Of a DNA stretch of 64,000 nucleotides, positions 26,959 through 36,972 are shown in pieces (position 1 is the first letter of the stretch; each line of letters opens with the position of its first letter). The notes beneath the pieces were generated by a model. It had not been told where the DNA came from, ran no database searches, and saw only the letters and a list, made by a program, of their open reading frames with translations. The stretch is from Bifidobacterium mongoliense DSM 21395 (GTDB lineage: Bacteria > Actinomycetota > Actinomycetes > Actinomycetales > Bifidobacteriaceae): NCBI RefSeq assembly GCF_000741285.1, contig NZ_JGZE01000011.1, positions 113 to 64,112 on the forward strand. The letters are read 5' to 3'. Both the position numbers and the translations under genes were made by a program.

Positions 26959-29079
26959 ATGTTGCGTGAATATGCCGTCGATGCCGTCCGTACCACCACC
27001 GAGAAGGATACGATCTATTCGTTGCTGTCGGGCCGCGCCGCCCGCGACGGCGGCGATCTGATCGCCCAATGGCTCGACGAGCGCCGTGTGTGGCATGACG
27101 TCACCGCGGATGAGATGCTCGGCCGGGTCAGGGCCGTGGCCAAAGGGCTTATGGGTCTGGGGGTCAAGCCGGGCAGCATGGTCGTGATCTATTCGGCGAC
27201 GTGCTACGAGTGGGGCGTCGTCGATTTCGCGTGCGCCGCGATCGGTGCCGTCTCCGTGCCGATCTACGAGACGGATTCCGCACGGCAGGCCGCGGGCATC
27301 GTCGCCGACGTCGAACCGATGGTGGCCTTCGCCGGAGACGACGCGCATGCGCAGATCTTCGAAGGCATCCGGCAGCACAATACGGCACTCAAATACGTGT
27401 TCAATTTCCGCTCGGGCGCGCTCGACGCCGTCACCGATTTCGGTTCGTCGGTCGGCGATGACGAACTGGACAGGGCGATATCCCGGGTCAGCGCGGACGA
27501 CATGGCCACGATTGTGTACACGTCCGGGTCCACGGGCAAGCCCAAAGGCGCGATGCTGTCTCACCGCAACTTCACCCACATCGTCTTCGCGGGGTACGAC
27601 GTGTTGAACGAGATGCTGTACCAGCCCTCCCGCCTCATGCTCTTCCTGCCCTTGGCCCATTGCTTCGCCAGATACATCCAATACGTCGCCATCGGATCGC
27701 ACGGCGTCGTCGGCTATGTGCCCAACGCCGGCCATCTGCTCGCCGACATGAGGAGCTTCAGGCCGACCTATCTGCTCGGCGTGCCGCGGGTCTTCGAAAA
27801 GGTGTACAACGCCGCATCGCAGAAGGCCGGCGTGGGCATGAAGGGCCGTGTCTTCGCCAACGGGTTCAACCATTTCGTGCAGTGGTCCAAGGACGAGGGG
27901 GCGGGCAAGGCCCATTCGGTCCTCGATCGCATCCGTCACACGTTCTACATGAACGCCATCGGCTCCTCCATCCGTTCGGCCCTGGGCCCCAACATGCGGT
28001 ACCTAGCCTGCGGCGGTGCTCCGATCGACGCCGATCTGGCCCATTTCTTCAATGGGTTCGATGACATCACCTTCATCCAGGGCTATGGCATGACGGAGAC
28101 CGCCGCCCCCTGTGTGGTGAACTTCGCGAAGTCCAATCGCGTGGGGTCGGTGGGCAAGCCCGGTCCGGGCATCGCCATCAGGCTCGCCGACGACGACGAG
28201 GTGCTGATCAAGGGTGCGAACGTGTTCCTGGGCTACTACAAGCAGCCCGATCTGACCGCCGAGGTGCTCGACGCCGACGGCTGGCTGAGCAGTGGCGACC
28301 TGGGCCGCATCGACGACGACGGTTTCCTGTACATCACCGGCCGCAAGAAGGACATCATCATCACCGCCGGAGGCAAGAACATCAGCCCCGCACCGATGGA
28401 GAACGCGATCGGCAACTGCCCGATCGTGTCCCACGCCGTCGTCCTCGGCGACGGCCGGCCCTTCGTGTCGGCCCTGGTCGCACTGGACCCGGACATGGCC
28501 TATTCCTGGCTCATCCAGCAGGGGATGGACGGGGATATGCCCATGGCGCGCATCGCGAAGAACGAGGCGGTCAGGGCGTTCGTCCAGCAATACGTCGATC
28601 AGGCGAACTCCAGGGTGTCGCGTGCCGAATCGGTGCGCAAGTTCATCATCGTGGACAAGGATTTCAACCTGGAGGACGGCACGCTGACGCCGAGCATGAA
28701 GCCGGTGCGGCCCAAGATCCTCGAACGCTACGAAGAACTGATCGATCAGGTGCTGTACGCGCCCCGAGGCCAGGCGAGGCAGCCCTCCGCCACGGTGAAG
28801 ATCCTGGACAGGACCAGCGAAACGGTCAAACAGGCCTCGGAGAACGTGCGCCAGGCTTCGGAAACGATGAGCCCCAAGGTCCGTCAGGCCCTGGACCAGG
28901 CCAAGGAGTACATCAACAAGCGGGCCCAGGACGGCCGTAATGGCGAGGTGGACGAGCCGGCGAAAGCGGACGCGGATCACGCCGGGGATGCCCCCTCACA
29001 GTCCTCCGTGCCGGAGACTCGCGGGGCGCGTGACGACGGGACCTGCACGACCAGACGTACCCCGGCCGACGGCGACTGA
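26959..29079 (+). CDS. fadD: Long-chain acyl-CoA synthetase (AMP-forming), second copy with extended tail
   Basis: AMP-dependent fatty-acid activating enzyme of 706 residues. Motifs are IVYTSGSTGKPKGAM, the Y/FGMTET-type GYGMTETAAP, and SGDLGRIDDDGFLYITGRKKD; NAASQKAGVGMKGRVFANGF is shared with the copy at 19605. Unlike the first copy it carries a tail of about 95 residues with repeated SETVKQASENVRQASE heptad-like helices and an acidic, disordered end. That tail could mediate partner or membrane contact. GGAGG stands 4 nt before the ATG at 26959. It is followed 71 nt later by def. Confidence 0.92.
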   Translation: MLREYAVDAVRTTTEKDTIYSLLSGRAARDGGDLIAQWLDERRVWHDVTADEMLGRVRAVAKGLMGLGVKPGSMVVIYSATCYEWGVVDFACAAIGAVSVPIYETDSARQAAGIVADVEPMVAFAGDDAHAQIFEGIRQHNTALKYVFNFRSGALDAVTDFGSSVGDDELDRAISRVSADDMATIVYTSGSTGKPKGAMLSHRNFTHIVFAGYDVLNEMLYQPSRLMLFLPLAHCFARYIQYVAIGSHGVVGYVPNAGHLLADMRSFRPTYLLGVPRVFEKVYNAASQKAGVGMKGRVFANGFNHFVQWSKDEGAGKAHSVLDRIRHTFYMNAIGSSIRSALGPNMRYLACGGAPIDADLAHFFNGFDDITFIQGYGMTETAAPCVVNFAKSNRVGSVGKPGPGIAIRLADDDEVLIKGANVFLGYYKQPDLTAEVLDADGWLSSGDLGRIDDDGFLYITGRKKDIIITAGGKNISPAPMENAIGNCPIVSHAVVLGDGRPFVSALVALDPDMAYSWLIQQGMDGDMPMARIAKNEAVRAFVQQYVDQANSRVSRAESVRKFIIVDKDFNLEDGTLTPSMKPVRPKILERYEELIDQVLYAPRGQARQPSATVKILDRTSETVKQASENVRQASETMSPKVRQALDQAKEYINKRAQDGRNGEVDEPAKADADHAGDAPSQSSVPETRGARDDGTCTTRRTPADGD

Positions 29080-29150
29080 TTCGCCGTAACCGCATGTTCA
29101 ACCATGACGCGGCCCGGGACGGGCTCGTCGCTACTTGAGGAGATATCGCT

Positions 29151-29633
29151 GTGCCCATACGTGAAATACGCGTGATTCCCGACCCCGTGCTGCGCACGGT
29201 CTGCGACCAGATCTCGACGATCACCCCGGCGGTGCGTCATCTGGTCCAGGACCTGGTCGACACCGTCGACGATCCCGGCCGCGCCGGATTGTCGGCCAAT
29301 CAGATCGGCATCAGCCTCAGGGCCTTCTCCTACAACATCGAGGGCAAGGTCGGCTATGTGCTCAACCCCGTGCTCGAGGAGACATCCGGCGAGCAGGACG
29401 GCGAGGAGGGTTGCCTGTCCGTGCCCGGGCTGTGGTATCCCACGAGGCGGGCCGATTACGCGCGTGTGCGCGGCATCGATCTCGACGGCCACACCGTCGT
29501 GCTGGAGGGCCGTGGCATCATGGGGCGGATGCTGCAGCATGAATGCGACCATCTCGACGGCCACGTCTACCTCGACCGGCTGGAGAAGGATGTTCGCCGC
29601 AAAGCGATGCGCGAGCTGCGCGGCGCACGGTGA
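29151..29633 (+). CDS. def: Peptide deformylase
   Basis: Metalloenzyme that removes the formyl group from nascent proteins. All three motifs are present: [16 protein letters not shown] with the Cys ligand, and QHECDHLDG with the two His ligands and catalytic Glu. Length of 160 residues is on the short side of the normal range. The GTG start at 29151 follows TTGAGGAGATATC, a good ribosome site. It stands just upstream of rpsB but about 240 nt separates them. Confidence 0.95.
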   Translation: MPIREIRVIPDPVLRTVCDQISTITPAVRHLVQDLVDTVDDPGRAGLSANQIGISLRAFSYNIEGKVGYVLNPVLEETSGEQDGEEGCLSVPGLWYPTRRADYARVRGIDLDGHTVVLEGRGIMGRMLQHECDHLDGHVYLDRLEKDVRRKAMRELRGAR

Positions 29634-29704
29634 CGCCGGAACACGCGTGAAGGCGGCGCCCAACATAGCGGGGTTGTGGTAGTCTTTCGCTTTGTATGCC
29701 GCCG

Positions 29705-29737
29705 GGATTCGCACGCGGTCGTGCGGTGTGTGAATCC
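29705..29737 (+). promoter_or_regulatory. Stem-loop in the rpsB 5' leader
   Basis: GGATTCGCAC (29705-29714) can pair over 10 positions, with one G-U, with GTGTGAATCC (29728-29737). It lies in the 238-nt gap before rpsB, downstream of an extended -10-like TGGTAGTCT (29676-29684). It could be a site for autoregulation by S2, by analogy with rpsB leaders in other bacteria; this is inference. Confidence 0.4.
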
Positions 29738-29871
29738 AACCAAGCAGTATCCCTTATCAGGCATACGATATCGCGTCATGCCCGCGACGGTCTGTGTCGG
29801 TCGGCTCCCCTGGGAGTTGCACGCAGATGCGCATGGCCAGGCAAGAACCGACATGAAAGGTAGTTATCACT

Positions 29872-30708
29872 ATGGCTCAGATCACTATGAGCGACATGCT
29901 GAAGTCCGGTCTTCACTTCGGACACCAGACCCGTCGTTGGAACCCGAAGATGAAGCAGTACATCCTCACCCAGCGCAACGGCATCCACATCATCAACCTC
30001 TTCAAGACGCTCGACCTCATCGACGTCGCCTATGACTTCATCAAGACCACGGTCGCCCACAACGGTACCGTGTTGTTCGTCGGCACGAAGAAGCAGGCGC
30101 AGGAGGCCATCGAGACCCAGGCCGGTCGCGTGAACATGCCCTACGTCAGCGAGCGTTGGCTCGGCGGCATGCTGACCAACTTCCAGACGGTGTCCAAGCG
30201 CGTCTCCCGCCTCAAGGAACTCGAGGAGATGGACTTCTCCGACGTGCACGGCTCCGGTCTGACGAAGAAGGAACTGCTCCTGCTCCAGCGCGAGAAGGAG
30301 AAGCTCAACAAGCAGCTCGGCGGCATCCGCAACATGGCCCGCACCCCCTCGGCGATGTTCATCGTCGACATCAACAAGGAGGCCCTGGCCGTCGAGGAAG
30401 CCCACAAGCTGAGCATCCCGGTCGTCGCCGTGGTCGACACGAACACCGATCCCGAGCTCGTGGACTACCCGATTCCGGCCAATGACGATGCCATCCGTGG
30501 CGTCGAGCTGCTGACCAGCCTCATGGCCGACGCCGTCGCCGAGGGGCTGCTCGCCCGCTCGGGCAAGGCCGAGAAGTCGGACGAGAAGTCCGACGATCAG
30601 CCGATGGCCGCGTGGGAGAAGGAGCTGCTGTCCAAGGACGCTCCCGAAGACGCCGCACCGAGGGCCGACGCCGCAGCCGACAAGGCAGACGCGCCGAAGG
30701 CCGAGTAA
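29872..30708 (+). CDS. rpsB: 30S ribosomal protein S2
   Basis: Structural protein of the small ribosomal subunit, 278 residues. It starts with the invariant [20 protein letters not shown] and has NNGIHIINL-like and [12 protein letters not shown]-type segments (here [12 protein letters not shown]) and [25 protein letters not shown]. The last 35 residues form a Lys/Asp/Ala-rich tail common in bifidobacterial S2. GAAAGG is the ribosome site. It heads the rpsB-tsf pair with a 78-nt spacer. Confidence 0.98.
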   Translation: MAQITMSDMLKSGLHFGHQTRRWNPKMKQYILTQRNGIHIINLFKTLDLIDVAYDFIKTTVAHNGTVLFVGTKKQAQEAIETQAGRVNMPYVSERWLGGMLTNFQTVSKRVSRLKELEEMDFSDVHGSGLTKKELLLLQREKEKLNKQLGGIRNMARTPSAMFIVDINKEALAVEEAHKLSIPVVAVVDTNTDPELVDYPIPANDDAIRGVELLTSLMADAVAEGLLARSGKAEKSDEKSDDQPMAAWEKELLSKDAPEDAAPRADAAADKADAPKAE

Positions 30709-30786
30709 CCACATATTCAGATGGCGTCGTTGCGGGGGCATGGACCCCGTGACGGCGCCACATCGCAATCAGAGGAGACATAACCA

Positions 30787-31635
30787 ATGGCAGCAATCAC
30801 TGCAGCATTGATCAAGCAGGTGCGCGAGGATACGGGCGCTGGCATGATGGACGTCAAGAAGGCGCTCGTCGAGGCCGAGGGCGACGTCGCCCGCGCCAAG
30901 GAGATCATCCGCGCCAAGGGCATCCAGGCCGCCGGCAAGCGCGAGGGTCGCAGCGCCACGGAGGGCACCATCGCCTCCACCGTGGTCGACGGCGCCCAGG
31001 GTCAGACCGGATACGCCATCGAGGTGAACTCGGAGACCGACTTCGTCGCCAAGACCCCGAAGTTCGTCGAGTTCGCCGACAGCGTGCTCGCCCTGGCCGT
31101 CAAGGCCGGCGCGCACACCGTCGAGGAGCTGCTCGCGGCTCCGGCCGAGGAAGGTACCGTCAACGAGATGGTCGAGGAGGCTTCGGCGCTCTTCGGTGAG
31201 CACGTGAAGCTCGGTCGTTTCGCCCGGGTCGAAGGCCCCAAGGTCGAGATCTACGCCCACAAGCGCTCCGCGGAGATGCCCCCGAGCATCGTCGCCATGG
31301 TCGCTACCGATGAAGCCGGTTCGGCCGTCGCCCATGAGGCGGCGTTGCAGATCTCCGCGCTCGGGGCCAAGTGGCTCAAGCGCGAGGACGTCCCGGCCGA
31401 CATCGTCGACTCCGAGCGCCGCGTCGCGACCGAGAAGTCGCAGGCCGAGGGCAAGCCCGAGAAGATCATCCCCAAGATCGTCGAAGGCCGCCTCAACGCC
31501 TTCTTCAAGGAGAACGTGCTGCTCGAGCAGGAGTATGTCAAGGATCCCTCGCGTTCCGTGGGCGATCTGTTCACCAAGGTCGGCGGCAAGGCCCTTTCCT
31601 TCGCCCGTCTCGAAGTGGGCAAGTCCGACGAGTGA
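30787..31635 (+). CDS. tsf: Translation elongation factor Ts
   Basis: Nucleotide exchange factor for EF-Tu, 282 residues. The N-terminal UBA-like domain reads LIKQVREDTGAGMMDVKKAL and the core contains EVNSETDFVAKTPKF, the EF-Tu contact. The C-terminal part ends LEVGKSDE. GAGGAGACATAACC before the ATG is a strong ribosome site. It shares a transcript with rpsB and ends at a strong terminator. Confidence 0.98.
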   Translation: MAAITAALIKQVREDTGAGMMDVKKALVEAEGDVARAKEIIRAKGIQAAGKREGRSATEGTIASTVVDGAQGQTGYAIEVNSETDFVAKTPKFVEFADSVLALAVKAGAHTVEELLAAPAEEGTVNEMVEEASALFGEHVKLGRFARVEGPKVEIYAHKRSAEMPPSIVAMVATDEAGSAVAHEAALQISALGAKWLKREDVPADIVDSERRVATEKSQAEGKPEKIIPKIVEGRLNAFFKENVLLEQEYVKDPSRSVGDLFTKVGGKALSFARLEVGKSDE

Positions 31636-31694
31636 CGTCTGAGTGAGTCCGTCCGGAACGCCGCGGAATCACGCCTGCCGTTCCTGACGTCGTA

Positions 31695-31737
31695 GTGGGC
31701 GCCGGCATCATCATCGATGCCGGCGCCCACTGTCGTT
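31695..31737 (+). terminator. Rho-independent terminator of rpsB-tsf
   Basis: A perfect 15-bp stem, GTGGGCGCCGGCATC with GATGCCGGCGCCCAC, has a 6-nt loop and is followed by TGTCGTTGTT. It lies 60 nt after tsf and separates it from pyrH. Confidence 0.85.
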
Positions 31738-31793
31738 GTTGGCGGATACAGTGAACTGCGATGAATCCGCAGATCAGTGAGGAAAGGCTGTCC

Positions 31794-32543
31794 ATGAACG
31801 CTGAAGAGGCAAAGTCGAACCCGCGGCGGGTACTGCTCAAACTGTCGGGCGAGGCGTTCGGGGGAGGGGCGGTCGGCATCGACACCCACGTCGTGCGTCG
31901 CATCGCCCAGGAGATCGTTCCCGCGGTGCGCCAGGGCGTGCAGGTCGCCATCGTCGTGGGCGGCGGCAACTTCTTCCGCGGGGCGGAACTGCAGCAGGCC
32001 GGCATCGAACGCAACCGCGGCGATTACATGGGGATGCTCGGCACCGTCATGAACTGCCTCGCCCTGCAGGACTTCCTCGAGCAGGAGCATCAGGCCACAC
32101 GCGTGCAGACCGCCATCACCATGGGACAGGTCGCCGAGCCCTACATCCCCTTGAAGGCCATCAGGCATCTCGAGAAAGGCAGGGTCGTCATCTTCGGCGC
32201 CGGCGCAGGAATGCCGTATTTCTCGACCGACACCGTCTCCATCCAGCGGGCGCTCGAAATCCATTGCGACGAGGTGCTCATGGGTAAGAACGGCGTCGAC
32301 GGCGTCTATACGGCCGATCCGCGCAAGGACCCCGACGCACGTCGTTTCGACAGCCTGAGTTATCACCGTGCGTTGGTCGACAATCTCGCGGTGATGGATG
32401 CTGCGGCGCTGTCGATGGCGCGGGACAACACCAAGCCGATCCGCGTCTTCGGCCTTGAGGACGACGGCAACGTCACCCGTGCGCTCGTCGGTGAACGCAT
32501 CGGCACCATCGTCTCCTCCCGGGAGTCGTCCATCGCGGCTTGA
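31794..32543 (+). CDS. pyrH: Uridylate kinase
   Basis: Phosphorylates UMP to UDP for pyrimidine nucleotides, 249 residues. The amino acid kinase fold shows [11 protein letters not shown] at the start, [25 protein letters not shown] and [16 protein letters not shown]. The ATG at 31794 has GAGGAAAGG 7 nt upstream; an in-frame ATG at 31761 is less likely. It is followed by frr and cdsA in the conserved order pyrH-frr-cdsA. Confidence 0.97.
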   Translation: MNAEEAKSNPRRVLLKLSGEAFGGGAVGIDTHVVRRIAQEIVPAVRQGVQVAIVVGGGNFFRGAELQQAGIERNRGDYMGMLGTVMNCLALQDFLEQEHQATRVQTAITMGQVAEPYIPLKAIRHLEKGRVVIFGAGAGMPYFSTDTVSIQRALEIHCDEVLMGKNGVDGVYTADPRKDPDARRFDSLSYHRALVDNLAVMDAAALSMARDNTKPIRVFGLEDDGNVTRALVGERIGTIVSSRESSIAA

Positions 32544-32605
32544 TCGCCGCCGATCCACCAACATATCCGTATTCCATCCACAGAAACGAAGCTAAGGAGC
32601 TCGAC

Positions 32606-33160
32606 ATGGCATCACGCATTGACGAGGCGAAGGCCCAAATGGGCAAATCGGTCGAATCGACCAAGGAGAACTTCTCCGGTATCCGCACCGGACGCGCCAA
32701 CCCGGCGTTGCTCAACGGTCTGATGGTCGACTACTACGGCGCCCCGACGCCGATCAAAGCCGTCGCATCGATCGGCGTGCCCGAACCGCGCACGTTGTCC
32801 ATCACCCCCTTCGACCCCTCACAGGCCAACGCCGTCGAGAAGGCCATCCGTGATTCCGATCTGGGCGTCAGCCCACGCCGCGACGGCAATATCATCCGCG
32901 TCACGATGCCCGAGCTGACGGAGGATCGTCGCAAGGAGTACGTCAAGCTTGCGAAGACCAAGGCCGAGGACGGCAAGGTCGCGGTGCGTAATATCCGGCG
33001 CAAGGCCAAGGAAGGCATCGACAAGTCCGTCAAGGACGGCGATATGGGCGAGGACGAGGGCGATCGGCTGCTTAAGGACCTCGACAAGGTCACCAAGCAG
33101 GTCACTGAGGAACTCGACGCCCTGCTGGAGACCAAGCGCAAGGAGATCATGGAGGTCTGA
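32606..33160 (+). CDS. frr: Ribosome recycling factor
   Basis: Splits post-termination ribosomes together with EF-G. The 184 residues match the family length, with SVESTKENFSGIRTGRANPALL, VPEPRTLSITPFD and the highly conserved RNIRRKAKEGIDK. TAAGGAG stands 6 nt before the ATG at 32606. It is 62 nt after pyrH and 29 nt before cdsA. Confidence 0.98.
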   Translation: MASRIDEAKAQMGKSVESTKENFSGIRTGRANPALLNGLMVDYYGAPTPIKAVASIGVPEPRTLSITPFDPSQANAVEKAIRDSDLGVSPRRDGNIIRVTMPELTEDRRKEYVKLAKTKAEDGKVAVRNIRRKAKEGIDKSVKDGDMGEDEGDRLLKDLDKVTKQVTEELDALLETKRKEIMEV

Positions 33161-33189
33161 ACGGTCGATGACCGTCGGGCGACGAACGG

Positions 33190-34170
33190 ATGATGATGCA
33201 TACACATGGGCAGGGCGCGCATGACGCCGATGAGGCGTTACAGGATATCAACGCGAAGACCGGGCGCAACATGCCCCAGGCGGTGGGTACGGCGGTCCTG
33301 CTCATCGCGGTGATCGTGTTGTGTCTGCTGGTTCGGCTCGACGCCTTCGTGGCGTTGATCGTCATCTTCATGTCGTTGGGGCTTTGGGAGCTTCGCGTCG
33401 ATTTCGCCGTCATCGGGTTGCGCATTCCGCTGCTCGCGCTCTGGGTGTGTTCCGCCTTCACGTTGTTCGCGACGTTCTACGCGTCCGTTCCCCTGCTTGC
33501 CGCCGCGATGTGCGTCATGGCCACCGTGGTGCTCACCGCGCTCAGCGCGAGCCTCGATATGGGGATGGGGGACAGAATCGCCGCGGCGACGGCCCGCAAG
33601 GACCGCCATCCCGGGGCCCGTCCCCAGGTCCCGGTCGGTGACGGCTCCAAGCGGTTCCATCAGTATCTGGGCAATGTGTCCGTATCGGTGCTCACCGTGC
33701 TGTACATCCCGCTGCTCGCCTCGTTCCTGGTGCTTCCCCTGACGTTCAACGGCCATCCGGTGGCCCACGCCGTGATGCTGATCTTCCTGCCGGCCATCAG
33801 CGACACGGGCGGTCTGTTCGCCGGCGCTTGGTTGGGCAAGCACAAGCTTTCCCCCAGGATCTCGCCGAAGAAGTCCGTCGAGGGTCTGCTCGGCTCGGTG
33901 CTCGCGTCGATCATCGGCGCCTACGTCATCTTCGCCCTGACGTACGGGGATATGTGGTCGACCCGCGGGTGGGTGCCCGTGCTCATGGGCGTGATCGTCG
34001 GCGTGGTCGGCACCCTCGGTGACCTGAGCGCGTCCATGCTCAAGCGGGCCATCGGCATCAAAGACATGGGGCATCTGCTCAAAGGCCATGGTGGCGTGCT
34101 CGACCGCGTCGATTCCATTCTCATGTGCGCCCCGTTCCTCACCCTGTTGCTGTGGGCCACGGGACTATGA
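33190..34170 (+). CDS. cdsA: Phosphatidate cytidylyltransferase
   Basis: Makes CDP-diacylglycerol, the precursor of acidic phospholipids; the pgsA-type gene at 44798 uses that product. The 326-residue protein has about eight helices and the CDS signature SDTGGLFAGAWLGKHKLSPRISPKKSVEG near residues 200-225. A hydrophilic loop (about 125-160) joins the helices. Start is the first of several ATGs at 33190, without a strong ribosome site. It follows frr by 29 nt. Confidence 0.94.
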   Translation: MMMHTHGQGAHDADEALQDINAKTGRNMPQAVGTAVLLIAVIVLCLLVRLDAFVALIVIFMSLGLWELRVDFAVIGLRIPLLALWVCSAFTLFATFYASVPLLAAAMCVMATVVLTALSASLDMGMGDRIAAATARKDRHPGARPQVPVGDGSKRFHQYLGNVSVSVLTVLYIPLLASFLVLPLTFNGHPVAHAVMLIFLPAISDTGGLFAGAWLGKHKLSPRISPKKSVEGLLGSVLASIIGAYVIFALTYGDMWSTRGWVPVLMGVIVGVVGTLGDLSASMLKRAIGIKDMGHLLKGHGGVLDRVDSILMCAPFLTLLLWATGL

Positions 34171-34221
34171 TCGCGACCCTATAATCAGTACGGCACCAAC
34201 CACAGCATGACGAGGCGGAGC

Positions 34222-35436
34222 ATGACGGAACCATTGAACGACATCACCAACACCGGTGTTTACGGTACGGGTACGACCGATGAGGACGCCCCGGAAACCG
34301 GGATCACCGCGGGTGGCACCAGCGGGGGGTTTCGCGATGTGCTCGCGGTCGATCACGCTCGCCGGGGCAAGCCGCCGCTGCATCTGACCGACATGACCGA
34401 CGAGGAGCGTCGCGCACGCATGAAGGCGTTGGGTATGCAGCCCTTCCGTGCCGCACAGCTTGCGAACCATTACTTCGCGCATTTCGATGTCGATGCCATG
34501 GGATTCAGCGATTTTCCCGCGTCACAGCGTGCACAGGCCGCCGAGGCGTTCTTCCCGACGCTCATCACCGCCGTCGACCGACAGGAGGCCGATGAAGGCA
34601 CGACCATCAAGACGCTGTGGAGTCTGTTCGACGGCGCGCAGATCGAGTCCGTGCTCATGCGCTACCCCCAACGCATCACCCTGTGCATCTCGAGCCAGGT
34701 CGGATGCGGCATGGGATGTCCGTTCTGCGCCACGGGCAATCTCGGGCTGACGCGGAACATGTCCACCGGGGAGATCATGGAGCAGGTGAGGGTCGCCGCT
34801 GCGGCGGCTCGCGATGGCGACATAGCCGGAGGCCCCGGGCGCCTGAGCAATGTCGTGTTCATGGGCATGGGCGAGCCTATGGGCAATTACCGGGCCGTGC
34901 TGCACGCCGTACGGCAGATCTGCGCCGAGCCCCCGCAGGGATTCGGCATATCCGCCCGGAACATCACCATCTCGACCGTGGGGGTCGTCCCCGGCATCAG
35001 GAAGCTCGCGAAGGAGCATCTACCGGTGCGGCTCGCCGTATCGTTGCACGCCCCGACCGATGCGTTGCGCGATGAACTCGTGCCGATGAACCGCCGGTTC
35101 AACACCACGCAGGTGCTCGACGCCGCCCATGATTACTATCTCGCCTCCAAACGGCGCGTGAGCATCGAATACGCCCTCATGCGTGGCATCAACGACCAGG
35201 CCGAACACGCCCGTGAGCTCGCACGTCGACTCAACCACTACGGCGATGACTGGGTGCACGTCAATCCCATACCGCTCAACCCGATCGAGGGATCGAAGTG
35301 GACCGCTTCGAAACCCGAGGACGAACGTGCCTTCCTCGACATCCTGCACCGGGCCGGGATCGCCGCGACCCTGCGCGACACCCGCGGCTCCGATATCGAC
35401 GGTGCCTGCGGCCAACTCGCCGCGAAGCACCGCTGA
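34222..35436 (+). CDS. rlmN: 23S rRNA (A2503-C2) / tRNA (A37) methyltransferase RlmN
   Basis: Radical SAM methyltransferase acting on 23S rRNA A2503 and tRNA A37. The CxxxCxxC cluster motif is CGMGCPFC, followed by ATGNLGLTRNMS, and the second domain shows VVFMGMGEPMGNY, ARNITISTVG and LAVSLHAPTD. The catalytic C-terminal Cys lies in DTRGSDIDGACGQL. The first 45 residues are a poorly conserved extension. GAGGCGGAG before the ATG at 34222 is preferred over the ATG at 34207. It is 51 nt after cdsA. Confidence 0.96.
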   Translation: MTEPLNDITNTGVYGTGTTDEDAPETGITAGGTSGGFRDVLAVDHARRGKPPLHLTDMTDEERRARMKALGMQPFRAAQLANHYFAHFDVDAMGFSDFPASQRAQAAEAFFPTLITAVDRQEADEGTTIKTLWSLFDGAQIESVLMRYPQRITLCISSQVGCGMGCPFCATGNLGLTRNMSTGEIMEQVRVAAAAARDGDIAGGPGRLSNVVFMGMGEPMGNYRAVLHAVRQICAEPPQGFGISARNITISTVGVVPGIRKLAKEHLPVRLAVSLHAPTDALRDELVPMNRRFNTTQVLDAAHDYYLASKRRVSIEYALMRGINDQAEHARELARRLNHYGDDWVHVNPIPLNPIEGSKWTASKPEDERAFLDILHRAGIAATLRDTRGSDIDGACGQLAAKHR

Positions 35437-35561
35437 GGGTCCCCGTTGCCCGGCCTCGTGCGGGACATCGGCCGAAACGTAAGACGCCGCCCGGCCTTTG
35501 GCCGCTCCGACCGCTAGCCTAGAGTCCAGAATGCAACCAACCAACGCATAGGGGGCTCACC

Positions 35562-36332
35562 ATGAGCTTGGCCGTCCGAGTGATTCCATGTCTTGACGTC
35601 GATGCCGGACGCGTGGTCAAAGGCGTTCATTTCGAGCATCTGCGCGATGCCGGGGACCCCGTGGAGCTGGCGGCGGAATATTATCGGCAGGGTGCCGACG
35701 AACTGACGTTCCTCGATGTGACCGCATCGAGTTCGGGTCGGGCCACGATGCTCGACGTCGTCACGCGCACCGCCGAGCAGATCTTCATCCCCCTGACCGT
35801 CGGCGGCGGCGTGCGGAGCTGGGAGGACGTCGATTCGCTGCTGCGATGCGGGGCGGACAAGGTCAGCATCAACACCGCCGCGATCGCCGATCCCGCACTC
35901 ATCTCCCGGATCGCCGACCGATTCGGCAACCAGGTGCTGGTCCTGTCGGTGGATGCCAGGCGGGAGCGCGGCGAACGCCACACCGTGTCCGGTTTCGAGG
36001 TGACCACCATGGGTGGTCGACACGCCACGGGCATCGACGCCCTGTGGTGGGCCAAGCGCGCCCAGGACCTGGGTGCCGGTGAGATCCTGCTCAATTCCAT
36101 GGACGCCGACGGCACCGAGCAGGGCTTCGACCTCGAGATGATCGCGGCCATGCGACGGCGGGTCGACATCCCCATCATCGCCAGTGGTGGTGCGGGGCGT
36201 GTCGAGGACTTCCCGCCGGCCATCAAGGCCGGTGCCAACGCGGTGCTCGCCGCCTCGGTGTTCCATTTCGGCAAAGTGAGCATCGCCGAGGTCAAAGGGG
36301 CGTTGCAGGATGCCGGATACGAGGTCCGTTGA
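35562..36332 (+). CDS. hisF: Imidazole glycerol phosphate synthase, cyclase subunit
   Basis: HisF barrel that with HisH makes imidazole glycerol phosphate and AICAR; AICAR re-enters purine synthesis through PurH, also in this window. The start [46 protein letters not shown] and IIASGGAG carry the catalytic Asp pair and phosphate sites. 256 residues is normal. AGGGGGCTCACC precedes the ATG. HisH and HisA are not in the window. It is the first gene of a his-trp stretch. Confidence 0.97.
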   Translation: MSLAVRVIPCLDVDAGRVVKGVHFEHLRDAGDPVELAAEYYRQGADELTFLDVTASSSGRATMLDVVTRTAEQIFIPLTVGGGVRSWEDVDSLLRCGADKVSINTAAIADPALISRIADRFGNQVLVLSVDARRERGERHTVSGFEVTTMGGRHATGIDALWWAKRAQDLGAGEILLNSMDADGTEQGFDLEMIAAMRRRVDIPIIASGGAGRVEDFPPAIKAGANAVLAASVFHFGKVSIAEVKGALQDAGYEVR

Positions 36333-36507
36333 GCATACCCGGGCCGGCGTGCCGGGCCTCCGGAGGCCTTCGGGGTTCCCGGCCGGTACCTGACTCGTGG
36401 CGAGTGCCGGGAATCCAGGGCATCCGCTGGTGTGGTCATGAACGCGGCGGATATGCGGATATCGAGCGTGTGGGATACCGAACAACGGAACATATGAGGT
36501 GAGTTTC

Positions 36508-36972
36508 ATGCAGGATCAGGACACTACCATCGAGGGGCCCGCGGCCGCCGATATGGGGCGGAGCGACACGGCATCGCGCGCCGAAGGCTCAGGCGTGGGC
36601 GGGGGAGAGGGGCCCGTCCTCGACGCCGGGATCGCCGAACGGCTCAAGCACGACGACATGGGTCTGGTGGCGGCGGTCATCCAACAATACGACGATCATC
36701 GGGTGCTGATGGTCGGTTATATGAACGATGAGGCATTGCGACGCACGCTGTCCACCGGTCGGGTCACCTTCTGGTCACGTTCGCGGCAGGAATACTGGCG
36801 CAAGGGCGACACCTCGGGTCATGTCCAGTACGTCAAGGCCGTCAGCCTCGACTGCGACGGCGACGCCCTGCTGGTGGAGGTCGACCAGGTCGGAGCGGCC
36901 TGCCACACCGGCGCCCGCTCCTGCTTCGATGCCGGCGGTCCCCTGCCTGTGGTGGTGGGGAGGAGGCCATGA
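36508..36972 (+). CDS. hisI: Phosphoribosyl-AMP cyclohydrolase
   Basis: Third step of histidine synthesis. The zinc and substrate motifs are [31 protein letters not shown] and [11 protein letters not shown] Gly/Ala-rich lead of about 40 residues precedes the domain. GAGGTGAG lies before the ATG at 36508; a GTG nine bases earlier is in frame. The stop overlaps the trpE ATG by 4 bp, so his and trp genes are co-transcribed here. HisE is a separate gene at 43621. Confidence 0.95.
   Translation: MQDQDTTIEGPAAADMGRSDTASRAEGSGVGGGEGPVLDAGIAERLKHDDMGLVAAVIQQYDDHRVLMVGYMNDEALRRTLSTGRVTFWSRSRQEYWRKGDTSGHVQYVKAVSLDCDGDALLVEVDQVGAACHTGARSCFDAGGPLPVVVGRRP

Noticed and set aside
35437-35561. Riboswitch or T-box before hisF
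   Set aside because: Only 125 nt and no T-box sequence or matching stem was seen.
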